A DNA stretch of 64,000 nucleotides from an uncultured Lachnospiraceae bacterium (GCA_945949085.1 CAMFDJ010000004.1:88365-152364), one strand, 5' to 3'. Counted from the stretch's first letter, positions 51,828 through 62,662 are shown. A program made the numbers and translations. Notes: generated by a model not told the origin, from the letters alone.

Positions 51828-52764
51828 CCAGTTTTGATTTTCCTTCCTTTTTTTCAAGCTGCTCAAGGGCCTTGAGCTCTTTATCCTGCGCTGCGTCATA
51901 TTTGCCGCCCTTGTCGCCCTTTTCGCTTTTGCCGTCACCGCGTCTGCCATGACGTCTCTTAAAGCGCAGCTGCTCTACCTTATATTCATGGATTTCCTTC
52001 TCGTCGCCCACATCCACGAGCACTTTCACAAGCTGCCGCAGGACATTCACAGAATGTACCTCGCCTTTCAGTCCATCATCTGCCGTCACAAAATCACCGA
52101 CATTCGGCAGTCTCCTGTTCAGCTCCTCGTAGGTCTCCTCCTCGTTCTTTAAGCAACACATCAGTCTCCCGCAGACACCGGAGATCTTGGTGGGATTGAG
52201 GGAAAGATTCTGCTCCTTCGCCATTTTGATGGAAACCGGTGCAAATTCATCCAAAAAGGTATGACAGCAAAGCGGTCTGCCGCAGATGCCGATACCGCCA
52301 CGGATCTTGGTCTCATCCCTCACACCGATCTGCCGAAGCTCAATCCTTGTCTTAAAAACCGCTGCCAGGTCCTTCACCAGCTCTCTGAAATCCACTCTGC
52401 CATCAGCGGTAAAATAAAACAGGATCTTGTTATTATCAAAGGTATACTCCGCATCGATCAGCTTCATTTCCAGCTTGTGCTTTGTAATCTTTTCCTGACA
52501 GATCTTCAGTGCTTCCTTCTCTTTCTCGCGGTTTCCTTTTTCCTGTTTATCATCCTTTTCCGTCGCAATACGGATGACTGCCTTTAAGGGCTGTGATACC
52601 TCCTCATCTGTCACTTCCTTGATACCCAGTACAACCGTACCATATTCCACACCTCTGGCAGTCTCTACGATCACGTGATCTCCCTTTTTGATCTTGAAGT
52701 TCTTCGGATCGAAATAATAGACCTTACCCGCACTGCGGAATCTGACTCCTACTACTTTTATCAT
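51817..52764 (-). CDS. ricT: RicT/YaaT, PSP1-domain iron-sulphur protein
   Basis: 315 residues. A PSP1 domain and the Cys-rich stretch GRPLCCHTF...GVCGRLMCCLKNE, which holds the iron-sulphur cluster ligands of the RicAFT complex that helps RNase Y-dependent mRNA maturation and sporulation control in Bacillus. The C-terminus is charged and low-complexity. It follows holB by 1 base with AAAGGAG in front of its ATG. Confidence 0.94.
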   Translation of the reverse strand: MIKVVGVRFRSAGKVYYFDPKNFKIKKGDHVIVETARGVEYGTVVLGIKEVTDEEVSQPLKAVIRIATEKDDKQEKGNREKEKEALKICQEKITKHKLEMKLIDAEYTFDNNKILFYFTADGRVDFRELVKDLAAVFKTRIELRQIGVRDETKIRGGIGICGRPLCCHTFLDEFAPVSIKMAKEQNLSLNPTKISGVCGRLMCCLKNEEETYEELNRRLPNVGDFVTADDGLKGEVHSVNVLRQLVKVLVDVGDEKEIHEYKVEQLRFKRRHGRRGDGKSEKGDKGGKYDAAQDKELKALEQLEKKEGKSKLDED

Positions 52765-52765
52765 G

Positions 52766-53755
52766 CTAATTCTCCTTTATCGTCAAAAGCAAAAGCTCCA
52801 TTGTCAGGTCAAAATTGACATTGGCACGCAGTCTCGCCTTTGCTTTTTCCAGTGCATCCAAAATAATCTCAATGCCCTCATAGGCGCTTTGATCAGCTAC
52901 CTTTCTAATATACTGTATTTCCTCTTTAAAAATCAAGTGATTCGCATCGTTTGTGGCTTTAAAGAGCAGCACATCGCGGTACCAGACGGAAAGAATATCC
53001 AGATAATCATTGATGTCAATCTTATATTCACTGATCTTCTTAATTGCAGAGACAATGTCGGTGATGTCCATATCCCGGATATACTTGAGCAGACTGACCG
53101 CCTCTGTCTTGATATTATCAAATTCCTCGCTCGCTGCCAGCGCCTTAGCCTTGCCAAGATTTCCTCTCGCAAAAGCCGTGCACACATCCGCCTTATAATC
53201 CGGGATCTGCAGCTCCTTCATCAGATAGCGCTTCACCATGTCATCCGGAACCGGCTTCATGTTCAGTACAACGCAGCGGCTTAAAATAGTTGGCAGCATC
53301 ATCTCCAGATTTGAGGTCAGCAAAATGATGACCGCATAGGCAGGCGGCTCCTCCAGAGTCTTTAACAGCGCATTCTGGGCCTGCACCGTCATTTTCTCTG
53401 CCTCATTGATGATATACACCTTATATTCGCTGCTGTAAGGCTTGATCAGGATATCATTGTTGATGCCTGTGCGGATATCCTCGACACCGATCGTCGCCGG
53501 TTTGTCATGCAAAACCCTGATGATATCCGGATGATTGCCGCTTACCGCCTGATGACAGGAATGACACTCCCCGCACGGCTCTTTGCCGCCTTTTTCACAC
53601 AGGAGCGCCTGCGCAAAAACCTTTGCAATAAATTCCTTTCCGCTGGAACGCTCTCCATGAATGATATAGGCATGTGATATTTTCTTTGTCTCAATCGCCT
53701 TTTGAAAATGCTCTACTATCTGTTGTTGTCCGTAAATATCACTGAATTTCGGCAT
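52766..53755 (-). CDS. holB: DNA polymerase III subunit delta'
   Basis: 329 residues, AAA clamp-loader protein. A Walker A-like GERSSGKEF, the zinc module CGECHSCHQA preceded by a Cys in LLCEKG, and the sensor region LLKTLEEPPAYAVIILLTSN. It forms part of the clamp loader. Position yaaR-holB-ricT-trmN6 matches Bacillus subtilis. Confidence 0.95.
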   Translation of the reverse strand: MPKFSDIYGQQQIVEHFQKAIETKKISHAYIIHGERSSGKEFIAKVFAQALLCEKGGKEPCGECHSCHQAVSGNHPDIIRVLHDKPATIGVEDIRTGINNDILIKPYSSEYKVYIINEAEKMTVQAQNALLKTLEEPPAYAVIILLTSNLEMMLPTILSRCVVLNMKPVPDDMVKRYLMKELQIPDYKADVCTAFARGNLGKAKALAASEEFDNIKTEAVSLLKYIRDMDITDIVSAIKKISEYKIDINDYLDILSVWYRDVLLFKATNDANHLIFKEEIQYIRKVADQSAYEGIEIILDALEKAKARLRANVNFDLTMELLLLTIKEN

Positions 53756-53766
53756 TGCAAACCCTC

Positions 53767-54207
53767 CTACGTAAAAATATCCAAAAGCAAACCTCTGATC
53801 TCACCGATTTTGCTTAAAATAGCAATATGATCCTTTTCATCCTTCACAAGCTCTCTGGCAAGCTCGTCTAACGTATCATCCACCTGCTTGATGATGCCGT
53901 ATACCCTGTGACGACCCTTCCTGTCCAAAAAATTCTCCCTGGAAAACTTGTGACTTCGCGTCACCACTTCATTCATAAACGCTTTGACAAGAGACCGGTA
54001 CCGCTTCATGTCGCGGATATCCATCTTTTTGGAGATCCGGTCACCCTGCTGCGTGATCTCCTCCATCATAGCCGTCAGATGCTCCTGCAAAGAGGCATCA
54101 CTGATATGACTTGCCAGCACAAATTTAAAGTTACCGTCTGCCTGCTGCGCCTGCTGCGTCGCATCCACCTGCGCCACAGGTATCGTCTGATTCACCTTGA
54201 TATCCAT
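53767..54207 (-). CDS. yaaR: YaaR family protein (DUF327)
   Basis: 146 residues, all-helical, with the family stretch [20 protein letters not shown]. Function unknown; conserved between yaaQ/tmk and holB in Firmicutes. GGAGG precedes the ATG. Confidence 0.92.
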   Translation of the reverse strand: MDIKVNQTIPVAQVDATQQAQQADGNFKFVLASHISDASLQEHLTAMMEEITQQGDRISKKMDIRDMKRYRSLVKAFMNEVVTRSHKFSRENFLDRKGRHRVYGIIKQVDDTLDELARELVKDEKDHIAILSKIGEIRGLLLDIFT

Positions 54208-54236
54208 CTGCCGGCCTCCCTTCTATCTCAATTATA

Positions 54237-54303
54237 CTATGATACCAGGGTCAAAAGGTCATACGTTTCATGCTTGCATGAAAAAGTATGACTTTGAGAC
54301 CCG
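54237..54303 (+). repeat. Dispersed hairpin repeat, copy C
   Basis: Starts TATGATACCAGGGTCA and folds into a long hairpin: GGGTC...GTCATAC, then TTTCATGC / GCATGAAA at the tip (54266-54283), then GTATGAC...GACCC. Copy D at 60287-60346 is its homologue on the other strand. Confidence 0.78.
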
Positions 54304-54347
54304 AAAAACATGAGGTGCTTGTACGGTCCGTTTCTAATCGCTCTTTC

Positions 54348-54944
54348 TCAGACAGATGCATCCTCTCGTCTGATGAAATCAGAAAGCTCTGCCAGGCACT
54401 GCTCCAAATCCTCATTGATAAACTCTCTTGTGATGCCTGCTTCCGCTTTTTTCTCTGCCGAAAAATCTGCCTCATCTGCCAGATACCGCCTGCACATCTC
54501 ACTGTATTTCGGCTGATCCTGTCCTTTTTCCCGGTCGAGCGCCCGTTGCAGACGAATACCGTCATCAAGCTCAATCATGAGAGGGACGACATGATCGCTG
54601 CCATAGTATTCCTTTGTCTTTACAAAAGACTCTATCGTCCCGATCATCAGATAACTGTGATGCGAGAGGTCAACCGTTTCATCATCCACGGTAAAATACT
54701 TCCAAACGCCAAAACAGGTGTTGTATGCCCGAAGCTCAATCACCTTTTTGGCCGCCAGAAATTCGTCCAGCCTTTTCTCATCCACAAAATAGTATTCCAT
54801 GCCATCCCGCTCTCCCTGCCGGATCGGTCTTGTGGTGTAAAGAACGATATTCTTAAGCCCGAGAGACGTATCAGCCATCAATCTTTTGTATATTGTATCT
54901 TTTCCCGACGAGCTCTTGCCCATCAGATAAAAAATCTTACCCAT
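54348..54944 (-). CDS. Guanylate kinase-like protein
   Basis: 198 residues with P-loop GKSSSGKDT and the TTRPIRQGERDG stretch of guanylate kinases, but with a divergent lid and an acidic C-terminal half. It lies between pyk and yaaR, the place where Bacillus has tmk (thymidylate kinase). It may be a second guanylate/nucleotide kinase or a P-loop enzyme of other specificity. No strong ribosome-binding site: GAGGT is 14 bases upstream, inside the end of pyk. Confidence 0.8.
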   Translation of the reverse strand: MGKIFYLMGKSSSGKDTIYKRLMADTSLGLKNIVLYTTRPIRQGERDGMEYYFVDEKRLDEFLAAKKVIELRAYNTCFGVWKYFTVDDETVDLSHHSYLMIGTIESFVKTKEYYGSDHVVPLMIELDDGIRLQRALDREKGQDQPKYSEMCRRYLADEADFSAEKKAEAGITREFINEDLEQCLAELSDFIRREDASV

Positions 54945-54953
54945 ATTGCCTAA

Positions 54954-56366
54954 CTATACCTCAATTACACGAATCATGTTGGTCTTTCCGGAAACGCCGA
55001 GCGGCACACCCGCTGTCAGAACGACAATATCGCCTCTCTTGATATATCCGGCCTTTTCAGCGGCTCTTGTAGCCTCCTCAAACAAGTCATCCGCTGTCTC
55101 TTCTTTTTCAATCAGAACCGGAATGACACCCCAGGACAGGGCAAGCTGTCTGCAGACACGCGGATTGGAGCTGCAGCCTATGATCGGGCAGCCCGGTTTG
55201 TATCTCGAGATCATGGATGCCGTAAACCCTGACATCGTGACGGTAATGATCGCACTGGCATTTAAATCCATTGCCGTTGTACATGTGGCATGGGAAATTG
55301 CCGTCGTAATATCAGGATCACCATAGGAATCAATCTTTTTGAGACGTCCCCTGTAATCAATATCCTGTTCGGTGCGCTCTGCAATCTTTGCCATGGTGCG
55401 TACTGCTTCAATCGGATAGGCACCCGCTGCACTTTCTCCGGAAAGCATAATTGCCGTCGTACCATCATAGATGGCATTTGCCACGTCGGCAGTTTCTGCT
55501 CTGGTAGGTCTCGGATTCGTGATCATGGACTCCAGCATCTGGGTTGCCGTGATGACATGCTTGCCCATCATAACAGCCTTCTTGATCATCTGCTTCTGGA
55601 TGACGGGAACCTCCTCAAGCGGAATTTCCACGCCCATGTCGCCTCTGGCAACCATGATGCCGTCTGCCGCCTCAAGAATCTCATCCAGATTGTCGATACC
55701 CTGCATATTTTCAATCTTTGCTATAATCTTAGCCTTGCTTCCGTTCTCTTCCAGAATTCTGCGCACCTGCAAAATGTCATCCTTACATCTGACAAAAGAC
55801 GCTGCAATGAAATCATGCCCCATCTTTGCGCCAAAAATCAGATCCTCTCTGTCCACATCGGAAATGTATGGCATGGAAAGGATTGCGCCGGGTGCATTGA
55901 TACCCTTATGGTTTGATACCTTTCCACCGTTGACAACGCGGCAGAAAATTTCTTCTCCCTCAATCTTTTCCACCCTCATCTCAATCTTGCCGTCATCAAT
56001 CAGAATCGTGCTTCCCACATGGATATCACCCTTCAGATTTTTATAGGTAATGCTTGCCTTTTCACTCGTTCCCATGACCTCTTCCGTTGTCAGGATAAAG
56101 GTCTGTCCGCTGACAAGTTCTGCCTTTCCACCCTCGAAATCACGCAGTCTGATTTCAGGACCCTTTGTATCTAAAAGTGTTGCTACCGGAATCTTAAGCT
56201 CTTCGCTGAGTTTTATCACCTTTGCATATTTCTTTTTCTGTTCCTCATGTGTGCCGTGGGAAAAATTAAATCTCGCCACATTCATACCTGCAAGCATCAG
56301 CTCTCTTAATACTTCTTCGCTCTCACTTGCCGGTCCTATCGTACAGATAATTTTTGTTTTTCTCAC
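54954..56366 (-). CDS. pyk: Pyruvate kinase
   Basis: 470 residues without the extra PEP-utiliser domain of Bacillus Pyk. Conserved parts: KIICTIGPAS, IIAKIENMQGIDNLDEIL with the catalytic Lys, ARGDMGVEIPLEEVP, TATQMLESM, and the allosteric C domain ending in TNMIRVIEV. It starts at GTG with AGGAGA 4 bases upstream. It converts PEP and ADP to pyruvate and ATP. Confidence 0.97.
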   Translation of the reverse strand: MRKTKIICTIGPASESEEVLRELMLAGMNVARFNFSHGTHEEQKKKYAKVIKLSEELKIPVATLLDTKGPEIRLRDFEGGKAELVSGQTFILTTEEVMGTSEKASITYKNLKGDIHVGSTILIDDGKIEMRVEKIEGEEIFCRVVNGGKVSNHKGINAPGAILSMPYISDVDREDLIFGAKMGHDFIAASFVRCKDDILQVRRILEENGSKAKIIAKIENMQGIDNLDEILEAADGIMVARGDMGVEIPLEEVPVIQKQMIKKAVMMGKHVITATQMLESMITNPRPTRAETADVANAIYDGTTAIMLSGESAAGAYPIEAVRTMAKIAERTEQDIDYRGRLKKIDSYGDPDITTAISHATCTTAMDLNASAIITVTMSGFTASMISRYKPGCPIIGCSSNPRVCRQLALSWGVIPVLIEKEETADDLFEEATRAAEKAGYIKRGDIVVLTAGVPLGVSGKTNMIRVIEV

Positions 56367-56420
56367 TTCTTCTCCTACCTTTCTTTTTGCTATTCCAAAC
56401 TATTCCGTTAACTGTTCCCA

Positions 56421-57875
56421 TCACACTTTTCTGCAAACACAGATTGTCTGACCTGTCTCATCCATTGTCCCTTGTACGCAAAGACCTTTTCGCCTGCTGC
56501 TTTCTATATACTCCCATGCGGCGTGTGTGATTCGCTCTCCCGGCACAATCACAGGTGTTCCCGGCGGATAGAGATAGACAAACTCTGCGCTGACTCTTCC
56601 AACCGCATCCTCTGCTGTCACTGTTTCAGTATCCCCATTCATCGCCGCATACATACTGAAAACCTGCGGCGGACATATCATTTTATCATCTGTGCAAGGC
56701 TTCTGTCCATCTGTTTCCTTCTCCGGCAAAAGTACCTGATCAATTGCGAAAAGCGCTTCCTCCAGTCTGTCAAAGCCCTCCTGTAAGTCCATGATACCGG
56801 TCATCGCCAGCACATACCGGTGCGATGCCATTTCAAGCTCCAGGTGATACTGCATTCGCAATACCTCCATCAGCTCCTGCCCTGCAAAGGGTCTGCCCTG
56901 TCTGTCTGTCAGTCCATGTGCATAAATCACAATCTTGGAGGGATCCTTGCCGGCGCCGTACTCCTCCATTGCCCATGCCCCATCAAGTACCTTCAGCTTT
57001 TGCAGTGCTTTTGTCTTTTGATAAAATCTCGTCAGTTTATCCACATAAGGCTCAAAATAACAGGCTTCTTTTTCACCCACCATATGCAGACAATGACTGA
57101 TCGATGCCATCATCACATACGAAGGACTGCTCGTCTGGAACATTCTGAGATAGCGCTGCAATCTTTTCGGCTCTATCCGATCGGAACAGATATGCAAAAG
57201 TGCCGTCTGCGTCATGGCCGGCATCGTCTTATGGAGACTCTGGATCACAAGATCCGCTCCTGACGAAATCGCACTTTTCCCAAAATACGGGTGAAATCCA
57301 AGATGTGCACCATGTGCCTCATCCACGATCAAAATTGCATCTCTTTCATGCACTACCTTTGCGATGGCCTCCACATCCGAAAGGATGCCTTCATAGGTCG
57401 GAGAGGTCAGAAAGACAACCTTTGCATGACTGCTTTTCAGTCCCTCCTCTACCTGCTTAGGCGTGACCGCACCCTGTGGATAAAAAAGCTCTTTTTGCTG
57501 CGGATAGAGATAGACTGGCAAAAGCCGCTGCAGATATATCGCATGATAAGCCGACAGATGACTGGCGCGCGTCATCAAAATTTCTTCTCCCTCTCCGGTA
57601 ACAGCGCAGATGGCTGCCATCACCCCACAGCTTGATCCATTGACCAAAAAGAAACATTGCCTGCTGCCGTAAAGCCGAGCAGCAAATTCCTGCTCCTCTT
57701 TCAAGATTCCCTGCGCATGATGCAGATTGTCAAAACCATCTATCTCAGTGATATCAATATGGGAGACCGCCTCCCACACATTCCCGCTCATCCTGCGCTT
57801 ATGTCCCGGCATATGAAAAGGATAGACATCACTGTCAGCAAGCTTGTTTAATTTTTGAAATAAAGTGTCTTCCAT
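56421..57875 (-). CDS. Orn/Lys/Arg decarboxylase family PLP enzyme (YaaO-like)
   Basis: 484 residues, fold type I PLP enzyme. DEAHGAHLGFH (185-195) and Schiff-base Lys216 in QSLHKTMPA are diagnostic. It is short of the larger decarboxylases of about 700 residues and matches the YaaO/SpeA-type Gram-positive branch. It should decarboxylate arginine, lysine or ornithine for polyamine synthesis. In Bacillus yaaO also lies near yaaR-holB. The start is overlapped by the 3' end of the HD gene (41 bases). Confidence 0.93.
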   Translation of the reverse strand: MEDTLFQKLNKLADSDVYPFHMPGHKRRMSGNVWEAVSHIDITEIDGFDNLHHAQGILKEEQEFAARLYGSRQCFFLVNGSSCGVMAAICAVTGEGEEILMTRASHLSAYHAIYLQRLLPVYLYPQQKELFYPQGAVTPKQVEEGLKSSHAKVVFLTSPTYEGILSDVEAIAKVVHERDAILIVDEAHGAHLGFHPYFGKSAISSGADLVIQSLHKTMPAMTQTALLHICSDRIEPKRLQRYLRMFQTSSPSYVMMASISHCLHMVGEKEACYFEPYVDKLTRFYQKTKALQKLKVLDGAWAMEEYGAGKDPSKIVIYAHGLTDRQGRPFAGQELMEVLRMQYHLELEMASHRYVLAMTGIMDLQEGFDRLEEALFAIDQVLLPEKETDGQKPCTDDKMICPPQVFSMYAAMNGDTETVTAEDAVGRVSAEFVYLYPPGTPVIVPGERITHAAWEYIESSRRKGLCVQGTMDETGQTICVCRKV

Positions 57876-58404
57876 GCTTCTTTTTTCCGTATTTTTGTAA
57901 ATGTAAAGTCTCCAATAAAGAACAATATTTATCTGCCACCGTCACAATCCAGGCTTCCCTGCACATAGGTGGAATAATCGTCAATGGCCACATATGCTTT
58001 CCGATAATATCCTTTTCCCTGTCAGTGAGCTCAAATTCCCTGCTCGCATTGCGAAGTGCCGTCTTAGGATGCGAAAAGCCATGCATCTTGTAAAATTTGA
58101 AAAGATGGGAAGGTCTGACCTTTTTCTCATGCCAGTCATAAAGAAAATAATCGTGGAGCAGGGCACCTCTTACAATATCCCGGTCCTTGACGCGGATCGG
58201 CAATGTATGCGCAATCTTGAGCGCCGTCAGCGCCACCTGTTCACTGTGCTTGCGCACTGAAATGTTGCCATGCTGGATATGATTGCGCGTCTTTTTAAAA
58301 TTTGGAGAAGAAAAAATATCTTTCCCGTATTTCTTCATCAAGTCTTTATGATGAAGTAATCTATGCTCCCACTTTTCCCTGTGACTCTGTCTGTGATATC
58401 CCAT
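57835..58404 (-). CDS. HD-domain phosphohydrolase-like protein
   Basis: About 189 residues. The HD pattern is visible: His in VRKHSEQV, HD in GALLHDYFLYDWH, then HMWPLT and the Asp in TVADKYCS. Family members hydrolyse nucleotides or phosphoesters. The ATG at 58404 (AAGGGGAG upstream) is preferred over 58521, because a long inverted repeat of the preceding malQ transcript runs into the 58521 reading. It overlaps the decarboxylase gene. Confidence 0.85.
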   Translation of the reverse strand: MGYHRQSHREKWEHRLLHHKDLMKKYGKDIFSSPNFKKTRNHIQHGNISVRKHSEQVALTALKIAHTLPIRVKDRDIVRGALLHDYFLYDWHEKKVRPSHLFKFYKMHGFSHPKTALRNASREFELTDREKDIIGKHMWPLTIIPPMCREAWIVTVADKYCSLLETLHLQKYGKKKHGRHFISKIKQAC

Positions 58405-58507
58405 TTCACATTCGCTCCCCTTTTCAGCACGTATACTGCAGTCCTGAAATAATCGGACCGGAATTGCCCGGTCATCTTTTAAGTATAACATACTCATACA
58501 CAAACAA

Positions 58508-58587
58508 AAAGCATTTTCCAAGATTCCAAACGCGCTTGTAAATGTTATGTGACATCCGGCACGATTTTTCGTCTGTGAAAATGCTTT
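58508..58587 (-). terminator. Inverted repeat after malQ
   Basis: AAAGCATTTTC and GAAAATGCTTT, an 11-bp perfect pair separated by 58 bases. On the minus strand the second arm runs into TTTTTGTTTG. It may be the malQ terminator although the loop is long. Confidence 0.5.
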
Positions 58588-58680
58588 TCTGACCTGCTTG
58601 TTTATTTTTGTATTCTATTTTGATTCCGTATTGGCTCTACTTTATATTGCTTTTGCCGGGAACCGGTATTCTATGTGCTT

Positions 58681-60186
58681 CTACTCTTTCTCACATCTTG
58701 CGTATACAAAACATGCATTTCGGATCTGACCGGCAAGCTGCCGTGTCATCATACCCGGCAGCATTCTCCATTTCCAGTTATTGCCCAGTGTGGAAGGAAT
58801 GTTGATACGTGCCTCGGATCCAAGACCAAGATAATCCTGCATCAGAATGATCGCCGTATCACTCTGGCTGGCAAGTGCCTGACGGACAAATACCCAATTG
58901 ATATTCTTACTTCCTGTCACGCCAAAATATTCCTTTGCAAATGCCTTTTCCGCTTTGCTAAGCGTCTTGAAAGCACCGATTGATGTATCATTATCATGTG
59001 TGCCGGTATATACCACACTGTTCTTCGGATAATTATGCGGCAGATATTCACTGTCGCCTTCCGGATCAAAAGCAAACTGCAAAACCTTCATACCCGGAAA
59101 ACCGCTCTTCTTGACCATTTTATAAACCTCAGGTGTCAAAAATCCCAGATCCTCCGCAATCACTTCCATCTTACCGAGATTCTTTTTCAGTGTATCAAAC
59201 AGATCCATTCCGGGTCCTTTTTTCCAGGTACCGAATTCTGCTGTCGGATCACCGTAGGGAATGGCATAATAGGACTCAAATCCTCTGAAATGATCAATTC
59301 GCACCACATCATACAGCTCAAAGCATTTTTTGATTCGCTTCGTCCACCATGTATACTGTGTTTTTTTGTGATAGTCCCAGTCATAGAGCGGATTACCCCA
59401 GAGCTGTCCCGTTTTGGAGAATACATCCGGAGGACATCCCGCTACGCCTGTCGGTCTTCCCATTTTATCAAACTGGAACAACTGCGGGTTTGCCCAAGTG
59501 TCGGCACTGTCTGTCGCAACATAGATTGGAATGTCACCGATGATCTTGATTCCGTTCTGGTTCGCATATGTCTTTAAAAGTGCCCATTCTTTTGCAAAAT
59601 AATACTGCAGGAAACAATAAAATCCATAATTCTCACTGCATTTTTCTTTATACGCAGCAAGCGCTTCTTTTTTGCGCAGACGGATATCCTCATCCCATTC
59701 ACTGTAGCTCTTTCCGTCATGGTCATCTTTGATGGCCATAAAAAGTGCATAATCCTCCAGCCAGTATGCATTCTCTTTCACAAAGGTCTTATAGTCCCTT
59801 TCAGATTCACCATTTCTGCCAATAAAGCTGTGATATGCCTTTTTCAACAGAGGCATACGGACCTTATACTGTTTCTCGTAATCCACATACTGCGGATCGC
59901 TTCCAAGATCTGCTTCATCGCAGTCCTTCTGCTCAAGCAGCTCCTCCTGTACCAGATCCTCCAGATCAATAAAGTAAGGATTTCCCGCAAAGGTAGAAAA
60001 AGACTGGTACGGAGAATCTCCATATCCCGTCGGACCTGTCGGAAGAATCTGCCAGTAGCTCTGTCCTGCCTCTTTTAAGAAATCGACAAATTCAAAGGCC
60101 ACTCTTCCCAGTGTTCCGATACCATACGGAGATGGAAGACTGGTGATTGGCAATAGAATTCCTGCTTTTCTTGTTCTTGCTTTCAT
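58681..60186 (-). CDS. malQ: 4-alpha-glucanotransferase
   Basis: About 501 residues, GH77. The catalytic nucleophile Asp is in VRIDHFRGFE, the acid/base Glu in VIAEDLGF and the third acid in GTHDNDT. It disproportionates maltodextrins. The ATG at 60186 (AAGGG upstream) is preferred over 60240. It lies downstream of glgP, giving a maltodextrin/glycogen operon. Confidence 0.96.
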   Translation of the reverse strand: MKARTRKAGILLPITSLPSPYGIGTLGRVAFEFVDFLKEAGQSYWQILPTGPTGYGDSPYQSFSTFAGNPYFIDLEDLVQEELLEQKDCDEADLGSDPQYVDYEKQYKVRMPLLKKAYHSFIGRNGESERDYKTFVKENAYWLEDYALFMAIKDDHDGKSYSEWDEDIRLRKKEALAAYKEKCSENYGFYCFLQYYFAKEWALLKTYANQNGIKIIGDIPIYVATDSADTWANPQLFQFDKMGRPTGVAGCPPDVFSKTGQLWGNPLYDWDYHKKTQYTWWTKRIKKCFELYDVVRIDHFRGFESYYAIPYGDPTAEFGTWKKGPGMDLFDTLKKNLGKMEVIAEDLGFLTPEVYKMVKKSGFPGMKVLQFAFDPEGDSEYLPHNYPKNSVVYTGTHDNDTSIGAFKTLSKAEKAFAKEYFGVTGSKNINWVFVRQALASQSDTAIILMQDYLGLGSEARINIPSTLGNNWKWRMLPGMMTRQLAGQIRNACFVYARCEKE

Positions 60187-60286
60187 TGCTAATCCCTTCT
60201 GCGTAACAGGTGGGCATAAAATGTATGCCCACCCAATCATTTTGTTTTTTCTGTTTTTCTATCTTGCACCTTATGTTTTGCGGACC

Positions 60287-60346
60287 TTGAGGCCATACTT
60301 TTTCATGCAGGCATGAAATGCATGACCTTTTGATCCTGCTATCATA
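60287..60346 (-). repeat. Dispersed hairpin repeat, copy D
   Basis: Read on the minus strand it begins TATGATAGCAGGATCA, then AAAGGTCATG and the palindrome TTTCATGCCTGCATGAAA (60301-60318), and GTATGG. It matches copy C over about 55 bases. It lies between glgP and malQ. Confidence 0.78.
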
Positions 60347-60349
60347 GAA

Positions 60350-62662
60350 TTACTGTACATCAATGATAGGCAGTTTCCAAATATCCTCGTTGTACTGTGC
60401 AATGGTTCTGTCTGATGAGAAGAAGCCTGCTTTTGCAATGTTGACAAGCATTTTCTTTTTCCACGCATCCTTCTTTTCGTAGTCAGCAAATGCCTGATCT
60501 TTCACCTTGATGTAATCCTCTAGGTCAAGTAATGTCATGAACCAGTCTTTATTCAAAAGCTCCTTGTAAAGACGAGTCAGATTCTCCTCATCGCCGACCT
60601 CAAGAAGCGTATCACTGATGATGAAATCGACAGCTTCTTTAATGACATCGCTCTTTTCATAGTAATCCTTGGATACATAATCAGCCTTCTCATAATGTTC
60701 TATGACAGCTTCAGACTTCTCACCAAAGATATAAATATTGTCAGGACCAACCAGCTCATCAATCTCTACGTTTGCACCGTCGCTGGTTCCCAGTGTTATG
60801 GCACCGTTCAGCATGAACTTCATATTACCTGTACCGGAAGCTTCCTTACTTGCCAGAGAGATCTGCTCTGAAATATCGCAGGCAGGGATCAGTTTTTCCG
60901 CATAGCTTACATTGTAGTTCTCAACCATGACAACCTTCATGTAATCCTTTACATCAGGATCATTATTGATCACTTCCTGCAGGCAAAGAAGCAGATGGAT
61001 GATGTCCTGTGCAATGATATATGCAGGAGCTGCCTTTGCACCGAAAATGAAAGTGATTGGTGTAGAAGGCTTCTTGCCGCCCTTGATCTCCAGATATTTG
61101 TGAATGATATATAATGCATTCATCTGCTGACGCTTGTACTCATGGAGACGTTTTACCTGAATGTCAAAGATAGAATCCGGGTTGATATCCTCTCCTTCGT
61201 GCTCTTTCAGGTACGCACAAAGCTCTTTCTTCTTCTCATACTTGATCTCTGCAATGCGGTCAAGTACCTTTTCGTCATCCTGAAACGCAAGTAGCTTTTC
61301 AAGCTCTGCGGCATCCTTCTTGAATCCGTCGCCGATCGTCTCTGTCAGGAAAGCTGCCAGCGGTCTGTTGCAGGAAAGCAGCCAGCGGCGGAATGTGATA
61401 CCGTTTGTCTTATTGTTGAATTTTTCAGGATAAATCTTGTAAAAATGATTCAGCTCAGTATTCTTTAAGATCTCTGTGTGAATTGCTGCAACACCATTTA
61501 CAGAGAAGCCGTAATGAATATCAATATGAGCCATGTGTACTCTGTCATCCTTATCGATGATCTGTACTCTCTCATCATCATATTTTGCTCTGACTCTCTT
61601 ATCCAGCTCCTTGATGATCGGAACAAGCTGAGGAACTACCTTCTCCAGATAGCTGAGAGGCCATTTTTCCAGTGCTTCCGCAAGGATTGTATGGTTTGTG
61701 TAAGCACATGTCTTTGATACAACATCAATTGCTTCATCCATTGTAAATGCTTTTTCATCTACCAAAATACGGATCAGCTCCGGAATAACCATGGTAGGGT
61801 GCGTATCGTTGATCTGAATGACAGCATGCTCGTACATCTTTCTCAGGTCACACTTGTTATCCTTAAGCTCTTTTAAAATCAGCTGTGCGCCGTTTGAAAC
61901 CATGAAATACTGCTGATAAATACGGAGCAGATTACCTGCCTCATCAGAATCATCCGGATATAAGAATAATGTCAGGTTCTTTTCAATATCTTCTTTGTCA
62001 AAGGTAATGCCATCCTTTACGATGCTTTCATCCACTGTCTCGATGTCGAAAAGATGAAGCTTATTGATACCGTTTTCATAGCCTGCGACATCAATGTCGT
62101 ATAATCTGGACGTTACCTTGCGATCGCCAAATGCCACCTCGAAAGAAACATCTGTCTTTGTCAGCCATGAATTATCTTCAATCCACTCATTCTTCACAGC
62201 ACACTGCTTGTGATCTTTAAATTCCTGCTTGAAAAGGCCTAAGTGATAATTCAGACCGATACCGTCACCGGGAAGTCCCAGCGTTGCGATGGAATCCAAG
62301 AAGCATGCTGCAAGACGTCCCAAACCACCGTTTCCTAAGGAAGGTTCCGGCTCAACTTCTTCAATCATAGAAAGCTTTTTGCCGTTCTTTGCAAGAATCT
62401 CTTCCAATTTATCGTAGATGCCAAGATTAATCAGGTTGTTGGATAACAATTTACCGATCAGAAACTCAGCCGAAATATAATATACTTTCTTCGGTCCCGC
62501 AATCTGCTCTGTTGCCTCAAGCATTCCCTTTGTCAGTTTCAGGATTGCTACATAGAGCTCCTGATCTGTGCACTCGGCAATTTTCTTTCCGTACAGAGTG
62601 TAAACGAGCTCTGTCAGTTGATCCTCAAGTTTCACTGTGATTACTTCTCTTGTTAATGTCAT
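60350..62662 (-). CDS. glgP: Glycogen/maltodextrin phosphorylase
   Basis: 770 residues, GT35. The PLP-binding Lys is in [34 protein letters not shown] is the substrate-side loop. It releases glucose 1-phosphate from alpha-glucans. GAAGGAGG precedes the ATG by 6 bases. It lies between a LacI regulator and malQ, all transcribed in the same direction. Confidence 0.97.
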   Translation of the reverse strand: MTLTREVITVKLEDQLTELVYTLYGKKIAECTDQELYVAILKLTKGMLEATEQIAGPKKVYYISAEFLIGKLLSNNLINLGIYDKLEEILAKNGKKLSMIEEVEPEPSLGNGGLGRLAACFLDSIATLGLPGDGIGLNYHLGLFKQEFKDHKQCAVKNEWIEDNSWLTKTDVSFEVAFGDRKVTSRLYDIDVAGYENGINKLHLFDIETVDESIVKDGITFDKEDIEKNLTLFLYPDDSDEAGNLLRIYQQYFMVSNGAQLILKELKDNKCDLRKMYEHAVIQINDTHPTMVIPELIRILVDEKAFTMDEAIDVVSKTCAYTNHTILAEALEKWPLSYLEKVVPQLVPIIKELDKRVRAKYDDERVQIIDKDDRVHMAHIDIHYGFSVNGVAAIHTEILKNTELNHFYKIYPEKFNNKTNGITFRRWLLSCNRPLAAFLTETIGDGFKKDAAELEKLLAFQDDEKVLDRIAEIKYEKKKELCAYLKEHEGEDINPDSIFDIQVKRLHEYKRQQMNALYIIHKYLEIKGGKKPSTPITFIFGAKAAPAYIIAQDIIHLLLCLQEVINNDPDVKDYMKVVMVENYNVSYAEKLIPACDISEQISLASKEASGTGNMKFMLNGAITLGTSDGANVEIDELVGPDNIYIFGEKSEAVIEHYEKADYVSKDYYEKSDVIKEAVDFIISDTLLEVGDEENLTRLYKELLNKDWFMTLLDLEDYIKVKDQAFADYEKKDAWKKKMLVNIAKAGFFSSDRTIAQYNEDIWKLPIIDVQ

